DNA from: Sitta carolinensis
Taxonomy: Eukaryota > Chordata > Aves > Passeriformes > Sittidae
Assembly: GCA_032173965.1 (NCBI GenBank)
Contig: CM063287.1
Span: 9,553,859 to 9,617,858 of the forward strand
DNA: 64,000 nt
Reading direction: 5' to 3'
Positions within the stretch are counted from its first letter, which is position 1; the number at the start of each line of letters is the position of its first letter. The translations under genes were made by a program, and so were the position numbers. The notes below the pieces were generated by a model. The model did not search any database and had not been told where the DNA came from. It saw nothing but the letters and a program-made list of their open reading frames with translations. This document shows, one piece after another, positions 23,991 to 37,710 of the stretch.

Positions 23991-25777
23991 ATTTTAAGGT
24001 ACCAAACCAACCCTGCCAACGCTCGAGGGACTCACATATCTACAATATGCAAGTTATTACGACTATAATGGGAGCATGGTTATTACTGGAACACAATGGA
24101 AGCAGGTAAAATAATCTGTATTTCAAAAATTCCCTCTCAAACCTTTTGATTATTTATGAAACTATGAAAATAAACATTGTTTTAGCATAATCATTCTTTT
24201 AGCTATCAATTTAGTGAAACAACCAAAGAAAAATACTTGTATAAAATGCACGTATTTGCAAATAAAATAAACTCTTTAGGTAACACAGCACTTTATAAAG
24301 CTTCCATACTGCACAAACCATGAGACAGACAACTTATCTTTGGATGTCTGAAAAAGCAGGGAACTGTTAGCTAGCCATTAATTTTAATACCAGTCTATAC
24401 TGTGTTTAAAAGATAAAATGATAGACATCACCAGACATTGTTTGCAAGCAGGAAGTTTAAGATGCTTGTGAGATTAGATTTTAAAGCACATAAACCAGAA
24501 TACCCTCCTGCCTCAACAAACAAGAACTGGCTTTGACTGAGATTGTAATACTATTAATCTTGAAGCCTTACTTTGAAGAAATTCCATTTACTGCTTTTGA
24601 ACTGTTCTCAGAAGTCTCATTTCAACTAAGTGTATCAGAATCAGATCTTTAATTATTTATTCGTCAAGCAGTTTTTCAGAGGAAAGTGATGGACACTTTA
24701 ATTATAAATGATAGCAACAGGGATTCCTTATCTCCCAAAGCTCTTGCACATCACATAAGCAATACGCTCAAATCAGCACCACCACCTTTCATTAGGGTTG
24801 ACAACTGCAGCTTGAATGAAGTGATAATGTCAGGAGAAGAAGTTATCTGCTCCTTCACAATGTTTTTTGACTCAGGCTACCTCTAAATGTTGCCTTTTAA
24901 TATGCTTTTGGTTTAATAAATTAATGGTTCAATGAGAAGTGCATCTCACCAGCACTGACTCAGGGTTTAGTAAGAACATTTGTGAGAAAATACGTAAATT
25001 ATGTTCCCATCAGACCCAAAAATGTAGTAAAAATCTACAGTAAGAAAAATATATAACCCCCTCCCCCCCATACACCTAATATTTCAAAACCTCCCTTTTG
25101 GCCTTTCTCCCTGATGGATATGAGGTACTACTTTGGAGATCAGCTTCCTGCCAGTACTCGCCTATCTATAAAATAACTGACTTGAAAAAAACGTTGAGGT
25201 TTTGTTTCATTCCGATCCCATGACATCAGTCATAAGTTATCAGTCAAGGAAAATATGTTCTATTAATTTAAACTTTCCACTAGTCAGAAAAACTGAACAA
25301 GTCCACATACACTCAGACGCTGCTACATGCATCTTTTGCCTCTGACTGTGAAACATCAGAAGCTGCCTCACGTCAAAAAGAAACTCTTATTCACAGTCTT
25401 GGGAGGAGCTGGCAGACCTCATAGCAAAGCTTAAGTACAACCTGCACTGATGGGGATTCTTGCCTTTCTATGAGAATTTTCTATTAACTTTTTTACATAA
25501 ATTTGCACCTGCCTTGGTTATAAATACCATTTTACAGACTTAAACCCCTCTATCCTAAACTGTCATAAAAGCACGTGGGGAGAGATTCACAGAGTGGTAT
25601 CTCCTGGAAGAGCTGTGCTAGGTGCTCATCAGTGCACTTGGACATTTCACTCTGTACCTCTGACAAACACGTCACAAGGGGAATGTGTTTCTTTCAAAAT
25701 TTAGTACAGTGGGTGATATATCAAAGACTAATCTTTTAATGTAACACCATAACCTGACACTCAGATAATACCTACTA
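23991..25777. other. AT-rich sequence, no gene recognised
   Basis: A pyrimidine-rich AG site (aagcagtttttcag, about 24679) precedes a plus-strand open segment to 24886. Its translation contains SLSPKALAHHISNTLKS, which is protein-like but unidentified, and no convincing donor follows. A C-rich run lies at about 25059-25070. No repeat family is seen. Confidence 0.45.
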
Positions 25778-26290
25778 TGGTGGGACTGCACCTTGAATCC
25801 TGTGTCCAGTTCTGGGGCCCTCGAAACACGAGGGACATTGAGGCGCTGGAGCGAGTCCAGGGAAGGGCAATGGAGCTGGGGAAGGGAGTGGAGCACAAAT
25901 GAGGAGTGGCTGAAGGAACTGGGGTGGTCTAGCCCAGAGAAAAGGAGGCTCAGGAAGGACCTTACTGCCCTCTCTCTACAAGTCCCTGAAAGGAGGGTAT
26001 AGTGAGGTGGATGTTGGTCTCTTCCCCAGTCTGAAGTGATGGGATGAGAGGGAATAGCCTCAAACTGCACCAGCAAAGGGTTAGATGGGGTATTAGGAAA
26101 AAAAATCTTCACTGAACCAATGGTCAGGAATTAGAACAGGCTGCTGTGGGAAGTGGCGGAGCCAGCATCCCTGGAGGTGTTTAAAAGCTGGGCAGATGAG
26201 GTTCTGAGTGACTTGGTTTAGGCATGGGTTTGGGTTAACAGTTGGACTCACTGATCCTAGGGGCTTTTTCAGCCTGTTATTCTATGACTT
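25778..26290 (+). mobile_element. CR1 LINE 3' end, about 510 bp
   Basis: This is a 5'-truncated CR1 retrotransposon in plus orientation. The order of blocks follows the bird CR1 3' region: tgtgtccagttctgggg, ggctgaaggaactgggg-like sequence, gcccagagaaaaggaggctc, accttactgccctctctcta, tccctgaaaggagggtatag, gttggtctcttcccc, tattaggaaaaaaaatcttc, ggaattagaacaggctgctg, agcatccctggaggtgttta, and finally tgttattctatgactt. The last block is the degenerate 8-bp terminal repeat of CR1. It covers the end of ORF2 and the 3' UTR, is full of stops, and is not mobile. It is the longest CR1 copy in the window. Confidence 0.9.
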
Positions 26291-28393
26291 GATGGCCAAA
26301 CATAGCTTGGTTTTTCTAACTGCATGTAGTTTTCCAGCAAAGATAAAAACGAAGTCTTCTAGTTCCCTTAACAAATTCCTTTATAAATCTCTGAAAGCAA
26401 ATAACAGCAATAACTGTTCTGCCATTATGACACCTGAGTTCAAACTTTTGCACGTTAAGTCATTAAGCCTTGCAGAATATACATTTGACAGTTACAATAC
26501 TACAATATGATAAAAGTTGATCACAAAAGTTGTGGCATCCCATGATCTTACCTAAAGCATCTGCCATGAGTCCTAAATAGGCAGATGTGATATGCAGACA
26601 TGCTGCTCATTGGTTTCCCACCTCTATGGAAGAAAGCACAGCAACCCACTGCAGAAAACCCTATTAAAGCAGCACTGTGGTGACACATACCGAAGTTCAG
26701 GAAAGTCCAAATGAGGCCACTCAATATCACCATATGCAGTGCAAATGCTCCAATACGTATTTATGGGTGCATTAAAAAAGCCATGAGTTGTCAGAGAAAC
26801 CTTGAGAAATGCTTAAGTGCAGCTCATGCTTTCAGAAATTATCACCTGATTCTGAGGGGAAAAAAAAAACAAAAACAACAACAAAATAAAAAAGCCCTGG
26901 ACAAGATATTGCCTGTAGTGAAGCAAAAGCTCTGATGTGCATGTGGGACCCCTGCAGCAAAGGCTGGAAAGGACAGCCTAAGATCCATTCCAGCACCAAG
27001 AATGGCTCCTCTGCTGAAGCCCTGCACTGTACTGTCTCAGTAGGCTTGGGCTGAAGCACACACCATGGCAAAGGGTTCTAAAAACGGTGTTAATTGCGGC
27101 CTCTTTGCAAAATAAACGTAGAAGGGAATGCTCTATTTTGCATTCAGATTTTCACCCAAATGAGTGTGTCTGTCTAGTCTCTAGACCAAAAAATCAATGG
27201 GATTTTATTGTATAAATGGAATTATTTAAATCCTTCTGATTAAATGGTACGAAATGAGAAGCACAGGTAAAGCTAATCTTCAGCTGCTAAAATGCTTGCA
27301 AACAGAATATCCCTAACTTATAAGTGCTAAATTCAACTAAGATTATTTCATCACGTCTTCTTCACATCTTTTTTTGGCAATGCACTTCCCCAGATGATTT
27401 TTTAAGGTCACCAGTAGCAAACTGCATTGTGCATTGCACTTTGTGAAGTCAGCCACAATGACCTTTGTGTGAAAACATACACGCAGAAACACATCTCTCA
27501 TTCCTCGTGAGAAGGCTTTCTTTTCCTTTCTACTTAAGCACATTTGCACCTAAGTATTAAAACGTAAAGTATATAAAAAAGGAGACTTTATTAATTCTTT
27601 AATTCTTTTTGCTATATAGTACTAATAAATATATATGTTCTAGTCAAAGAGATCAGACTCCTTCTGTGGACATTTTCCAGAACTATTTCTTGTACAACCT
27701 TAAGGAGTCAAGGGAGATTTCAAACAGATGACTGTGTCACTCATAAGACTAACACAGCACTCCAAATTCCTAGCATTCAAGTTGGATACATTTGAAAAAG
27801 TAAAGTGAATGGGGGTGAGGGTGGGGCGAATTGCACAATAAGCAAAGGTGAAGAGTAAAATAGATTTAAGTCAGCAGAAAGGGAAGAAAAAGAACCTACT
27901 TAGAAGACTTAGGGTTAGACATAAAACTTATGGCCAAACAGCCAATACTATGACAATTTACATTTTCCCCAAACCCTTCCATCTGGAGCTCCAAATCCCT
28001 ATTAAGCCTAAATATTTATTTAAGGGACAGCAATGTACAGAATGCAGGAAACAGAGTGGCACCAGCAAACTGCAGAACAGTGAAAGATGGCAACATGATG
28101 AATCCTTACCCCTTTCCTCCCTCCCTGTGATATCCATCTGTCTGAAATGGAAACAATTCTCCTTCTTCCCCAAGTGTGGTGACCACGTTGCCTCTGACCA
28201 TGGGAACAGCTTGCTGAAAATAGCTTCTCTGCACAACGTCCAGAATTTGGCAAACATAAAACATGAGTTCATCTCAAACAAAAATTTTGAAAATGACAGT
28301 TGGCATCTCAAGGACAGACTACAGCAGAAGAGAAAGCTGTAGGATTATACACCAGGAAAACAAGTAAGTCCCAGGCCAAAGATGATTTGTGGC

Positions 28394-28396
<3 letters not shown>
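26291..28396. other. AT-rich sequence with one long chance-like frame
   Basis: The longest open frame of the window lies here (plus, 27848-28342, 164 codons). Its translation is Lys/Gln/Ser-rich (for example HDESLPLSSLPVISICLKW). A 117-codon frame is open antisense over the same stretch. No domain, signal peptide or splice context is convincing. A-rich sequence with CAACAA occurs at 26862-26890. Confidence 0.45.

Positions 28397-28437
<41 letters not shown>
28397..28437. repeat. Pure poly(A) tract, 41 A
   Basis: There are 41 uninterrupted A residues, the longest homopolymer in the window. No AATAAA lies at the usual distance upstream (only attaaa merging into the tract), and CR1 elements do not end in poly(A), so it is not obviously the tail of a retrotransposed copy. 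Length may be polymorphic or an assembly artefact. Confidence 0.95.
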
Positions 28438-28441
<4 letters not shown>

Positions 28442-31400
28442 TAATAACACAATGCCCAAAAGATTAACTTATATGAACCTATAATCTGATTCTAGTCTCA
28501 TATTTAGGAGTAATCCAATTTGAAAGATGGAATTAATAGTACCTATGAAAAATGAAATTTAATTTTTGCAGTGAATCCAAATCAACATATATTTCCTTCC
28601 CCTTGTAAAACTGCAAACTGGCAGTCTCAAAGATGATATTAATTAGAATGATCCATCTCAGTGGATCAGTTGCAAATTATTTTCTCTTGACACCATTATA
28701 TCCACTGAACTAACATTCAGGTGCCAATAAGAGAACATACTGCAGCTCTTATTTATTTTCTAAGGGAGAAATCCAAGATCATGATAAAGAAATATTCTAA
28801 TGGTCTATAAATTATGACCAGATATTTATTTTCACACAGAGAATGCAATACTCCTTACCCTGGGTCAGAGAGTCAGTTATACAATAAATCTACCATATAG
28901 GCCATTGGGCTGTCCCACAACCTAGCCTGGAATATGCTGTAAACTGTGAAAAATAATTCCTTTGCTCTGCAGGTAAGCTAAATACAGATTTCTGTGTCTG
29001 CAACAAGAATGACTTTAACTGGAACACGCAGAAATTTATATTTATTATTGGGATTGTTATTAGGTGAAGATTTTATTCACAAGGGAAGAAAAATTATTCT
29101 TAATAGTGAGAGTCAGACAGTATATCTTGTCATTTAACACATGCAGCCAGGCTAAGTAGAAAAGAAGCTTCCCTGGTTCCACAGATCAGGCCACCAAATC
29201 ACGAGTGAGAACACTGTGCTCAAAGCCAGAGAGAAAATTAACCCTTCATAAAAATCAATCATTTGCAGCCTGCTGGTGAGGCACCCACCTGAGGTGTGAG
29301 ATGCACATTCAGTTTTTGGTGTGAAAATGAAGCATTAGAGACACAAAGCCAGGTTTTCTGTATTACAGAAATGTCCTGATCATTTGAGTGTCATCTATTC
29401 TAAGGAAGACTGCTCCTTTCTTAAGGTTCTACCTCTATGGTCTATGCTGTGCACAACATATAACCTACTAAAATTAAACTAAATTCAATATAAACACATA
29501 AAAATACACTAAATTAAAGAAAAATGAATGCATGGCATTAAAAAAAATAAACAGTGGATCCAATAAGGAACTTGCTAAAGACATACTGCTTCTTGAACAT
29601 ATTCATGAATCCCTTCAGAGGGGAAGGCCTGAACAAAAATCCAGGACACTCACCCTCCTCCTATTTCCCTTTTTTTTTTTCTTTCAAAAAAGTTGCTTTT
29701 TGATAATCCCCACAACAGTGAGGCTACTTACTGTGTAATAAAGGTTTCATACCAGGGTTTGAACATACTTGATTTTGTTATGACCTTGCAATCTATTATG
29801 TGACTAAGACATGCATCTGCCTTTTCTTTTTCTTTCCTTAAAGAAATAGTACAATTCTTAAAATATGAAGAGCATCAGCTTTAAAAGGAAAACCAAAAAA
29901 GCCCTGTGGATTTTGTTTAAAAATGTTCTAACTATTTAAAATAAGTAGAGCAAGTAACCAGTAAGGAAATTATCTTGAAGAGGCAGACAAAGAACAATAA
30001 AGAAAGGGTTCAGGCCATCTGAAACACTCTAACATCATAGAGAAATTACACTCAGACTTTTTAAAAAATCATATTTATGATTGTACAATTGACCGTGTTT
30101 TTCAGTATTTAAATTGTCAGGGCAGCTCTCTGAAACAGGGAAGGACTGTTATGCTCTCAGAGTAGATGGCATAAAGAGTAGAGGTCACAGCTACAAAACC
30201 CTGAGACACTGCCCAGATTTAGATAATAAAACTTTCAGCTAATTTGTTGACTCCAGTGTTTCAGGATCCTTTAGCCTTGGAGAAACTAAATGGGGACACT
30301 TCAACAAATCCTCTGTAGGAACCACTGAACTAAATGAGGCTTTTAACATTTGAAAAGGAGTTATGTGGATTTGACTAAAATGCCTTATCCATAATTATGC
30401 TGGAACTACTGAATTATCATTCCTCTCCTGATATAGGTGGTTCGCCTTCTTTTTCTTTCCTAAAAGGTAAGTCATAAAAAGAAATAAAAATTAATAAGAT
30501 ATGTTAGTAAAGCCATTCAAGCCATCCAGACCTATGACAGCGCCTGAACTAAAGATAATTTCCCTTCCCTCAACAACAGACCAATTTTCTTCAATTTGGA
30601 GGTGTTCCCTTAAAAAAAATAAATAATAATAATTAAAAAAAAATCATATTCTTAATCAAAGCACATAGCCTAAGCAGAATTGTTACATAATGGTTCCAGA
30701 CTACTGAATTCATTTAAAACTCAGGTTAGGTTTTGTATCCAAAGATATATATAAATATATTATTAATAGTTACTTGGATTCAAATTCATTTGTGGCATAT
30801 TCACTGTAGATAAACATTTCACACTAATACACTGGCTTCGTGCTTTTCAAGGGATAAGAGTTTTGCCATCTGCCTTAATCTCTTTAACAACAAACTTTCA
30901 TCTGTAAACCACAAAAAGCATTAGAAACTGTATCATCTAGTAAACCAAATGTTTAACCAACTAACTGAGCGATCATTTCTTTGCTGTTTTGAGTTTAACC
31001 AATCAAAAAAACTGAAAAGCATTGATTAGGGCTTTCCACAAGATACTTCTGTGATCAATGATTTACTATGGATGATAAACGAATAGTCTTTCATTATGTA
31101 TGGCATTCATCACCCATGAGAAAGATTTTGAATAAATGAAAAGCGATTTCATTCATATATTCAAAGCCTCACACAGCTATGGCACAGATGAAAGCCACAT
31201 TCAATACTTCAAAAAACAAATGAAAACAAGACCCTTGCTTTATATTATGCCTGCTCAAGATAACCATCTTTCTAAACAAAAAAACCTGCAAAACTCTTCT
31301 TGGAAATATCGTCCAGGGACTGTATTTAGGTAGAAAAAAAAAATCTAAGAAATCAATAAAACAGGACTAAAATATGTAAGATTTATATTTGGTATCATGG

Positions 31401-34015
31401 TGTTTGCTGCCCTTCAAGAGGCCATTTGTTAAAGCTGGCAATTATAACAACAAATGAGGTAATTGTAAGGAGAGGTGCAAACTCACTCCTAAGTGGCTTA
31501 ACAGGTTTGCTGGATGTGTCTCTTCCCACTTTCCTCCCCACAAATATTACAAGCCATGCATTAAAATCTTTTGCTTCCAGCTACTTAATAAAAGCAAGAG
31601 AGTCACAGACTTTTTGAAAAAACTTCAAATACATTTTTAACTGTATTACACTGAGTATTTCCCAATTGAAAAGTAAGACTAAAAAATACCCAGAGAAATT
31701 ATTTTTTTTTTGTTTAAGGCCCAAACTAAAAGTACAATAGATCCTTTGCTTACCATGGCAAAGGCACACAAGATTTCCAACCTGTCCCTGCAGAATCAAG
31801 ACCATTTTTCAAACAGCAGTAAAACTTCCTATTTAATTTTTTTGACAAAATTGAAAATACACACAGGAATTCAGACACTTGTCCTCAATAATTTCTACAT
31901 TGAATACTGCTTGTCACAGACTCCTCTCCTAAAAAGCTCAAGGTGACATCAAGCCAGTGCTCATGTACAGAGACACAGTGCCTCTGCCAGGAACTCAACC
32001 CCCTCAGTCATTCAGTGAGCTATTTGCTTTGTACATGTTTTTATACCTGGTTTGAAAAAAATAATTGGAGCCACTCAGGGGTGTCAGTTAAAATACCCTT
32101 AACTACTACCAGATGGTCCACACAGACGATACCCTCTGACTTTATGGCAGGAGATAAACATGCCTCTGCTACTGTACTTTCTATGGCCTGCACACGTCGC
32201 ATTTTAGAGATAAGAACAATTTGACGTGCAGTGTAATTGCCTACCAAAGTTCAAATACAGGAACGTTTTGAAGAATAACTCTTCCTTAACATATTAAATA
32301 TCATTTAGAACCCAGAGGAAGAAAAATTTTAAAATTCAAACAGGCCACTCTCTGGAGATCTATAAAATTGCTGATTAAAAAAAATGAAAATCTTTGAAGT
32401 TGCCCTGTTATACAGAAAGTTTTAGTCTTGTGTAGAATATTTTTTTTTTTTTCTGAAGAGAAAACTCTATGTATTGTAATGACATTATGGCATATGTATC
32501 ATTATATAGATTTAGCCTTCTGAATGAGTTTCTTGTTTGACTTAAAAGAACCTTTGCCATAAAAAAGTACTAGTACATAAAAAAGTACTACTTGACACTA
32601 GGGAGTCAAGTGGTGTTGGCCACAAGTTACTAATGCAACTTAATGAAGTCTCACCAGCCAAAGTATTTGTAATTTAGTAGGGTTTGGATGAGCATGTTTC
32701 TGACTACAGGGTGAGAATTAGCTGCAGGAAATACCCATTGACTACCGACAGTACCTGACCCATCAGTGACATTATTATTTATTTGTGCAAAATGGAAACT
32801 TCTTTCCAATGGAAGACTAGAAATGCAGTTATTTTCTATATAAGATACAATTATGCACAGGAAAGAACAGCCTTCACAAAAGGACCTGCTACATTTGAAT
32901 GAAAAATTTTCATCTGTTCTCGATACTTTTTTTAAAGTAGGCAGTTGCATGAGAAGCCACCCCTGCTCTGCCACCACCTGCCAAGCCCAACAAAAAAGAA
33001 AACTTTGAGGATTGGAATATTATGAAATAATGGTAACTCCAACAGGTAGCGCAGATCTGACATGCTTGCTGCCAGAACATACTGGTCATACATACAAGAG
33101 TCTTTCTTGATTCCATTTTCCAAATAATGGCAAGAGAAAGCAACAATCAGGGAAGTCATTATGTCCCATTTGAAATCATTCTATGGATTAGAATTAGTCT
33201 CTGACAAGAAGTCCCTATGAAATTTGACGAATACATTTGCTTCTCCTGAATTCCTAATCATAAATCAACTGAATTGAACTCTGCTACGTGTTCCTGATAA
33301 TTCTCTTCTGAATTCAGGTAAAAGAAAGGCAGCAGAGTTCACACTGCCTGTAGATAGTGCTACCAAATCCTTCCCATCACATACACACAAAAGGAGGAGA
33401 ACGGGTCATTCTGATTGTATTCATTCTTAGTTCAAAGGAACTAATTTCTAAAGACTAAAACCTTTAGAAGGTAAAAAGAAGAGGTTGCCTGCTCAGCAGC
33501 TCTTTTCCAGGAGCCACCCCACTCTCCTCCTGTGTGACCTTCAGCCCATTACTGAACAGCACCATCCCTCCCAGTGCTGCTGGAATAGCAGCATCATAAA
33601 ATCAGCACAGCCTTCCCTGTGGCTGGAATTTTGAGAGATGCAATTATTGAGACATGCAATAATGCTGGTAGTGTGAATACTAAAGCCATTTGTGTAATAA
33701 AATAAATATTCCTTTGTCATTTTCTTCAGAAAGCAGAAACCGTGTATTGTCAAGCTCACATTCATTATGTTTTTCTTCAGAGAAAGAATACTGAGAATTT
33801 TTATAAAGTGAAGCTGTGTTAATGAAACATGCATTAAACATTGATTACAAGGAAAATTAGGATATTCTAATTTTCTTTTCTAGATTCTTCTAAAATATTA
33901 ATATATGAAGTAACAACAAAGCAAATCTTGGCATTTCCATCCATTGTCATGCAGGATATGAGCCTCTTTCTGGAAATAGGATATAAAGTGTGTTTTGGAG
34001 CAAAGAATAGAAACG
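28438..34015. other. AT-rich sequence, no gene recognised
   Basis: No exon or repeat family is recognised. It holds A/T-rich simple stretches at 30610-30643, 30745-30765 and 32440-32452. It also holds an 18-bp tandem duplication at 32559-32590 (unit cataaaaaagtactagta, second copy incomplete). Confidence 0.55.
32559..32590. repeat. Short tandem duplication, 18-bp unit
   Basis: Two consecutive copies of cataaaaaagtacta are separated by gta. The second copy ends at 32590. It is a recent local duplication with no visible function. Confidence 0.8.
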
Positions 34016-34549
34016 TGCTGGCTCTGGCTGGAGTAGAGTTCATTTTCTTCACAGTAGCTGCTACAGAGCTACATTTTGGATTTGTGCTGAAGCAGTGTCG
34101 ATAATCCTGGGATGCTTTCCCTACTGCTGAGCAGTGTTTGCCGAGCACAGCGAGGCCTTTTCTGCCTCTCACACTGCCCCACCACTGAGGGGGCTGGGGG
34201 GGCACAGGGAGCTGGGAGAGGACACAGCCAGGACAGCTGGCCCCAAATGACCTCAGGGACCCTGCCACATGGTGCCGTGCTCAGCAACATAAAACAGGGT
34301 GGGAGGAAGAAGGTGACATTTGGAGTGATGATGCCTGTCTTCCCCAGCCATCTCCTGCTGTGGGTGGCTGAACACCTGCCTGAGGATGGGAAGTGGGGAA
34401 TTCATTCCTTGATCTGCTTTGCAATTCCCTATTAAACTGGCTTTTCTTCCACCCACAAGTTTTCTCCCTCTTACCCTTTCAATTCCCACCCCATCTCTGG
34501 GGAGAAGGAGCAGCTGCAGGGTGCAACAGCCTGGGGTGAAACCACAACA
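34016..34549 (+). mobile_element. Solo LTR of an avian ERVL-type retrovirus
   Basis: A 534-bp long terminal repeat in plus orientation. It begins tgctggctctggctggagta and includes the family-typical blocks gtgctgaagcagtgt, tactgctgagcagtg, aggccttttctgcctctcac, aggacacagccaggacagct, ggctgaacacctgcctgagg and acaagttttctccctctta. It ends with the expected ggggtgaaaccacaaca. A TATA-like acataaaac lies at 34287 and an ATTAAA polyadenylation signal at 34431-34436, so U3, R and U5 are in order. No internal viral genes flank it, so it is a solo LTR left by recombination. The flanking bases (aaacg and aacag) do not form a clear target duplication. Family assignment is from recall, and the subfamily is not certain. 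Confidence 0.85.
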
Positions 34550-37440
34550 AACAGGTGGGGAGGAAAGCCGTGACAATGACCTCTGAGGCTGCATGGTGGG
34601 CACCAGCCAAACCACAGACATGCACTGACATGTAGATGGGTACATTATCCAAACGTGCTCAGCTTCACCATTTAGCTCCAAGAGTTTTACAATTTTGATT
34701 CCTTTGCTATGGCCTTAACACTAGTAGTGCCTCAGAAATTCAGAGGAAAGGCTCTGCAAGTTGGTGTGAAACAAATCTGCAGAGAAACAGGGGCTGCTGG
34801 AAGAAACCTGCTTTCTGCTACTCCCCTGTAATTTTCCACCTGGGCAGACAAGGAGGAAAGTACTCAGCAAACTGGAAGAACTTTCTGGGCTGCCTCTGGA
34901 ACAGAGCATCCCAACAACAGACCTGCAAACAACACAGGCAGGGCTCCTGCAGGTACAATTGCCAGCTAAGTGCCCAAAAAACAATTTTAAACCGACAGTT
35001 ATGCATTTGACCCAGTCTTCAACTTGTCAAAGAGGCAGCACTAGTGTCTTTATGACTTACAGGTTATTTATATTTCACTGTCAGAAAATTCACTGACTAC
35101 ACACTTCTGTCTTATCCCTCTGCCTCTCTTGATACCTTGTTCAATTCTCTAAACATCTCAGAAACTAAAGATTTTGTTGTTTTAGTATAACGCTATAGCA
35201 GCGTATTCAAATATTGTTTATATCATGGCACAGAGGCAGACAGATCAACAGACATTACTACTCACAAATTTACTGCACTTTTTGGTAAAATTTGGCAGTC
35301 CAAGGTGTGTACTGTGACGCAGCAGTCATTTTATTAGTATCAACTAAGTTAGCTAATCTAAGGTTACCTTGGACATTCCCTTTGTTACAGACTATTCTAA
35401 ATAAAATACTGCCACCCCTGATATTTTCACACTGTTGCTATTTACTGTCATTTCTCTCCTCATAACTGCACAGCTAAATAACTACATTTATCTAGACATT
35501 GATTGTTCCAAAGTCAGACCAGCCCTGCAGTGAGACAGTTTATCTCACTTTTGTGTATGGAATTGATATATGAAAATATTTATACTATGACTGGAGTAAT
35601 TACTCTATAAACTCATTATCATTATACATTCACCTATGCCTGTAATGAGGTTTTTTTCCCCAGTTGTATGTAGTAAGTTCGTTTAAACATCAGTACATAG
35701 ATCAGGAAATAAAAAATGACCAGTCTTGCATTTTCCAATAATACCAAATAACCTTTTCCTTCTTGGTTGTCTTTACAGCCTTTCACATTTATTAAAAATG
35801 AGACACTCATTAATTTTATTTATTTTTACCAACTCAGTGTGTTTCTAAACAGAAGAGAAAAGCTCTGAAAAATATCCTCATCATGCTTTGCTTATTGCTG
35901 AAATATGTTGGCTCTTCCTTTTACAAGTTTTGACCCCTTTACTCCTCTCCACTCCTTAAATGATCTACATGGTAAATTTAATTTGGATTTTATCATGCTA
36001 AGATGACTTATAATACATTTTTAATACAAAACAATACTTACATTTTGAAAAATGGAAAAAGCAGAAAACCTGGTTTAGAGCTATGCTCTTCCATTTTATA
36101 GAGAAAATATAAGATTCACTAACAAAATAATGTCCTATTACATCCACTTGAAGAGCTGAAATGCACAGTTCTCCAGCCCAGATATGTTTCTATCAAGTCC
36201 TTAGTGGGGAAGAGAACTGCTCAAAATATCTGACTAATATTTTAAAGCATCTGTTAAGATAACCAGCATAAAGTGAAGGAATACATGTACTTGTAGTATA
36301 AAATACTCTTCATTTACTTCATACAAGTCTGAGTTCAAGATTCCTAAAGAAAGAAGCATCAACTGCACTTATACTTGGTATTGCTTTCATATATTTTGTG
36401 CTAAACAATCTGCAAGCATTCACATGGGACTTACAGTGAAATGGTTTCATTTGATTTGATATAAAATTTTTTAAATAGACCCTGATGCAATAGAGATTAA
36501 TACAGCTGTGTTACCAACTTGAAGTTAGCACAATGACTAAACATCTCAAGTCTTAAAAATAACATTAGGGAAGATACACACTGCAGTCCTTTTCTTTTAT
36601 ACACTATTGAACTTCTTAAAGATTGCATTATTGATTTAGATCCACGGGTTTTAAATCCATGTTCATGTTAACTTGTTTCTATTATTCCTCTGGAGTTAGG
36701 AAAAAAACCCAAAATGAATGAAAGCAGATATCTCTGGGGTAAAAGTCCAGCTAAACCCATGCTAGAAATCAGCATTTTAAAGTCACAGTTAACATGATCT
36801 AACGTAACACATAAAATTAATTACTTTGGTTTGTTCTTAGCCATTTTGACATGTTGGCTTCTGGCTTTATCATACAACTTAGCTGAATTCCAAGCTAAAT
36901 GTTAAAAAAGAAGAAAAAAAAACCAATGCCAAAGCAAAACCAAACAACCAAGAAATATAAACCCATCTTGGCTTTTATATTAGGAAACTGACATTACCCC
37001 ACTGACTTTAGAATATATTTCTTGCATTACAAAGCATATGGCTACTACAAAAAATAATATATATCTGCATTAATTTTAGAAGTCAAACAGGTAAAAATAT
37101 TTTTTGTGTTCCAAACAATGATTTTCAAGAGTCTCATCTTTTGATGGTAATCATAAACCCAAGAAAATTGTTCATCTTCATCATCTACAAAAATATCTCC
37201 TTGGCTTCATAAAAAATAGTTTTCCCAGATATTAAATATAAAATTATGCCTTATTTAAACAAACTCAATCTGCAAAGACTTACAATTTAATATAAAGGCT
37301 TCTGTCTCTAGAGCCGTATCACAGAAAATTAAATCCATCAATCCTGAATCATTTTTTTTTTCCTTTGAAACTTCAAAATCTACTCGAGTCAGGGAAAAAA
37401 GTTTCAAGTAATTAGAAGAGTTTTGCATCTCTATCGCTGC
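34550..37440. other. AT-rich sequence, no gene recognised
   Basis: A mildly GC-richer zone (34720-34990) follows the LTR but shows no viral motif, no primer-binding site and no CR1 block. The rest is AT-rich with A/T runs and no exon. Confidence 0.55.
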
Positions 37441-37710
37441 TAACGGCCTGAGTCCCAGAGTGCTATGGAGGGGAATCAGTGAAGTAAATAAGCAATATGG
37501 GTGTGTCAGGGAAGAAGTGCTTTCTTCAGCACCTTCCCGAGCTCGCTTTGGGTCCCAGGCCTTCCCCTCTCCTCCTTTCCCTCCACTCTCTGTAGTCTGC
37601 TTTCATCAGTTCTTACAGTCCGGGAAAGAGAATCCCTGGGAGCAGTTTGGAACTCTCCCCCCACCCTGGACCTGAGAACTGGATTTCTTTCCCCCACCTG
37701 CCCTACAGGC
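37441..37710. other. GC-rich left flank of the minisatellite
   Basis: A pyrimidine-rich, GC-rich stretch (ccttcccctctcctcctttc, then aactctccccccaccctgg) runs up to the tandem array. Open frames on both strands reflect the composition. No family is recognised. It may be part of the same unstable locus as the array. Confidence 0.4.

Noticed and set aside
25672..26112. 146-codon frame on the minus strand
   Set aside because: It is mostly antisense to the CR1 copy at 25778-26290.
34112..34681. Frames of 107 and 142 codons on either strand
   Set aside because: They fall largely within the GC-rich LTR at 34016-34549 and its flank, and match no viral or host protein.
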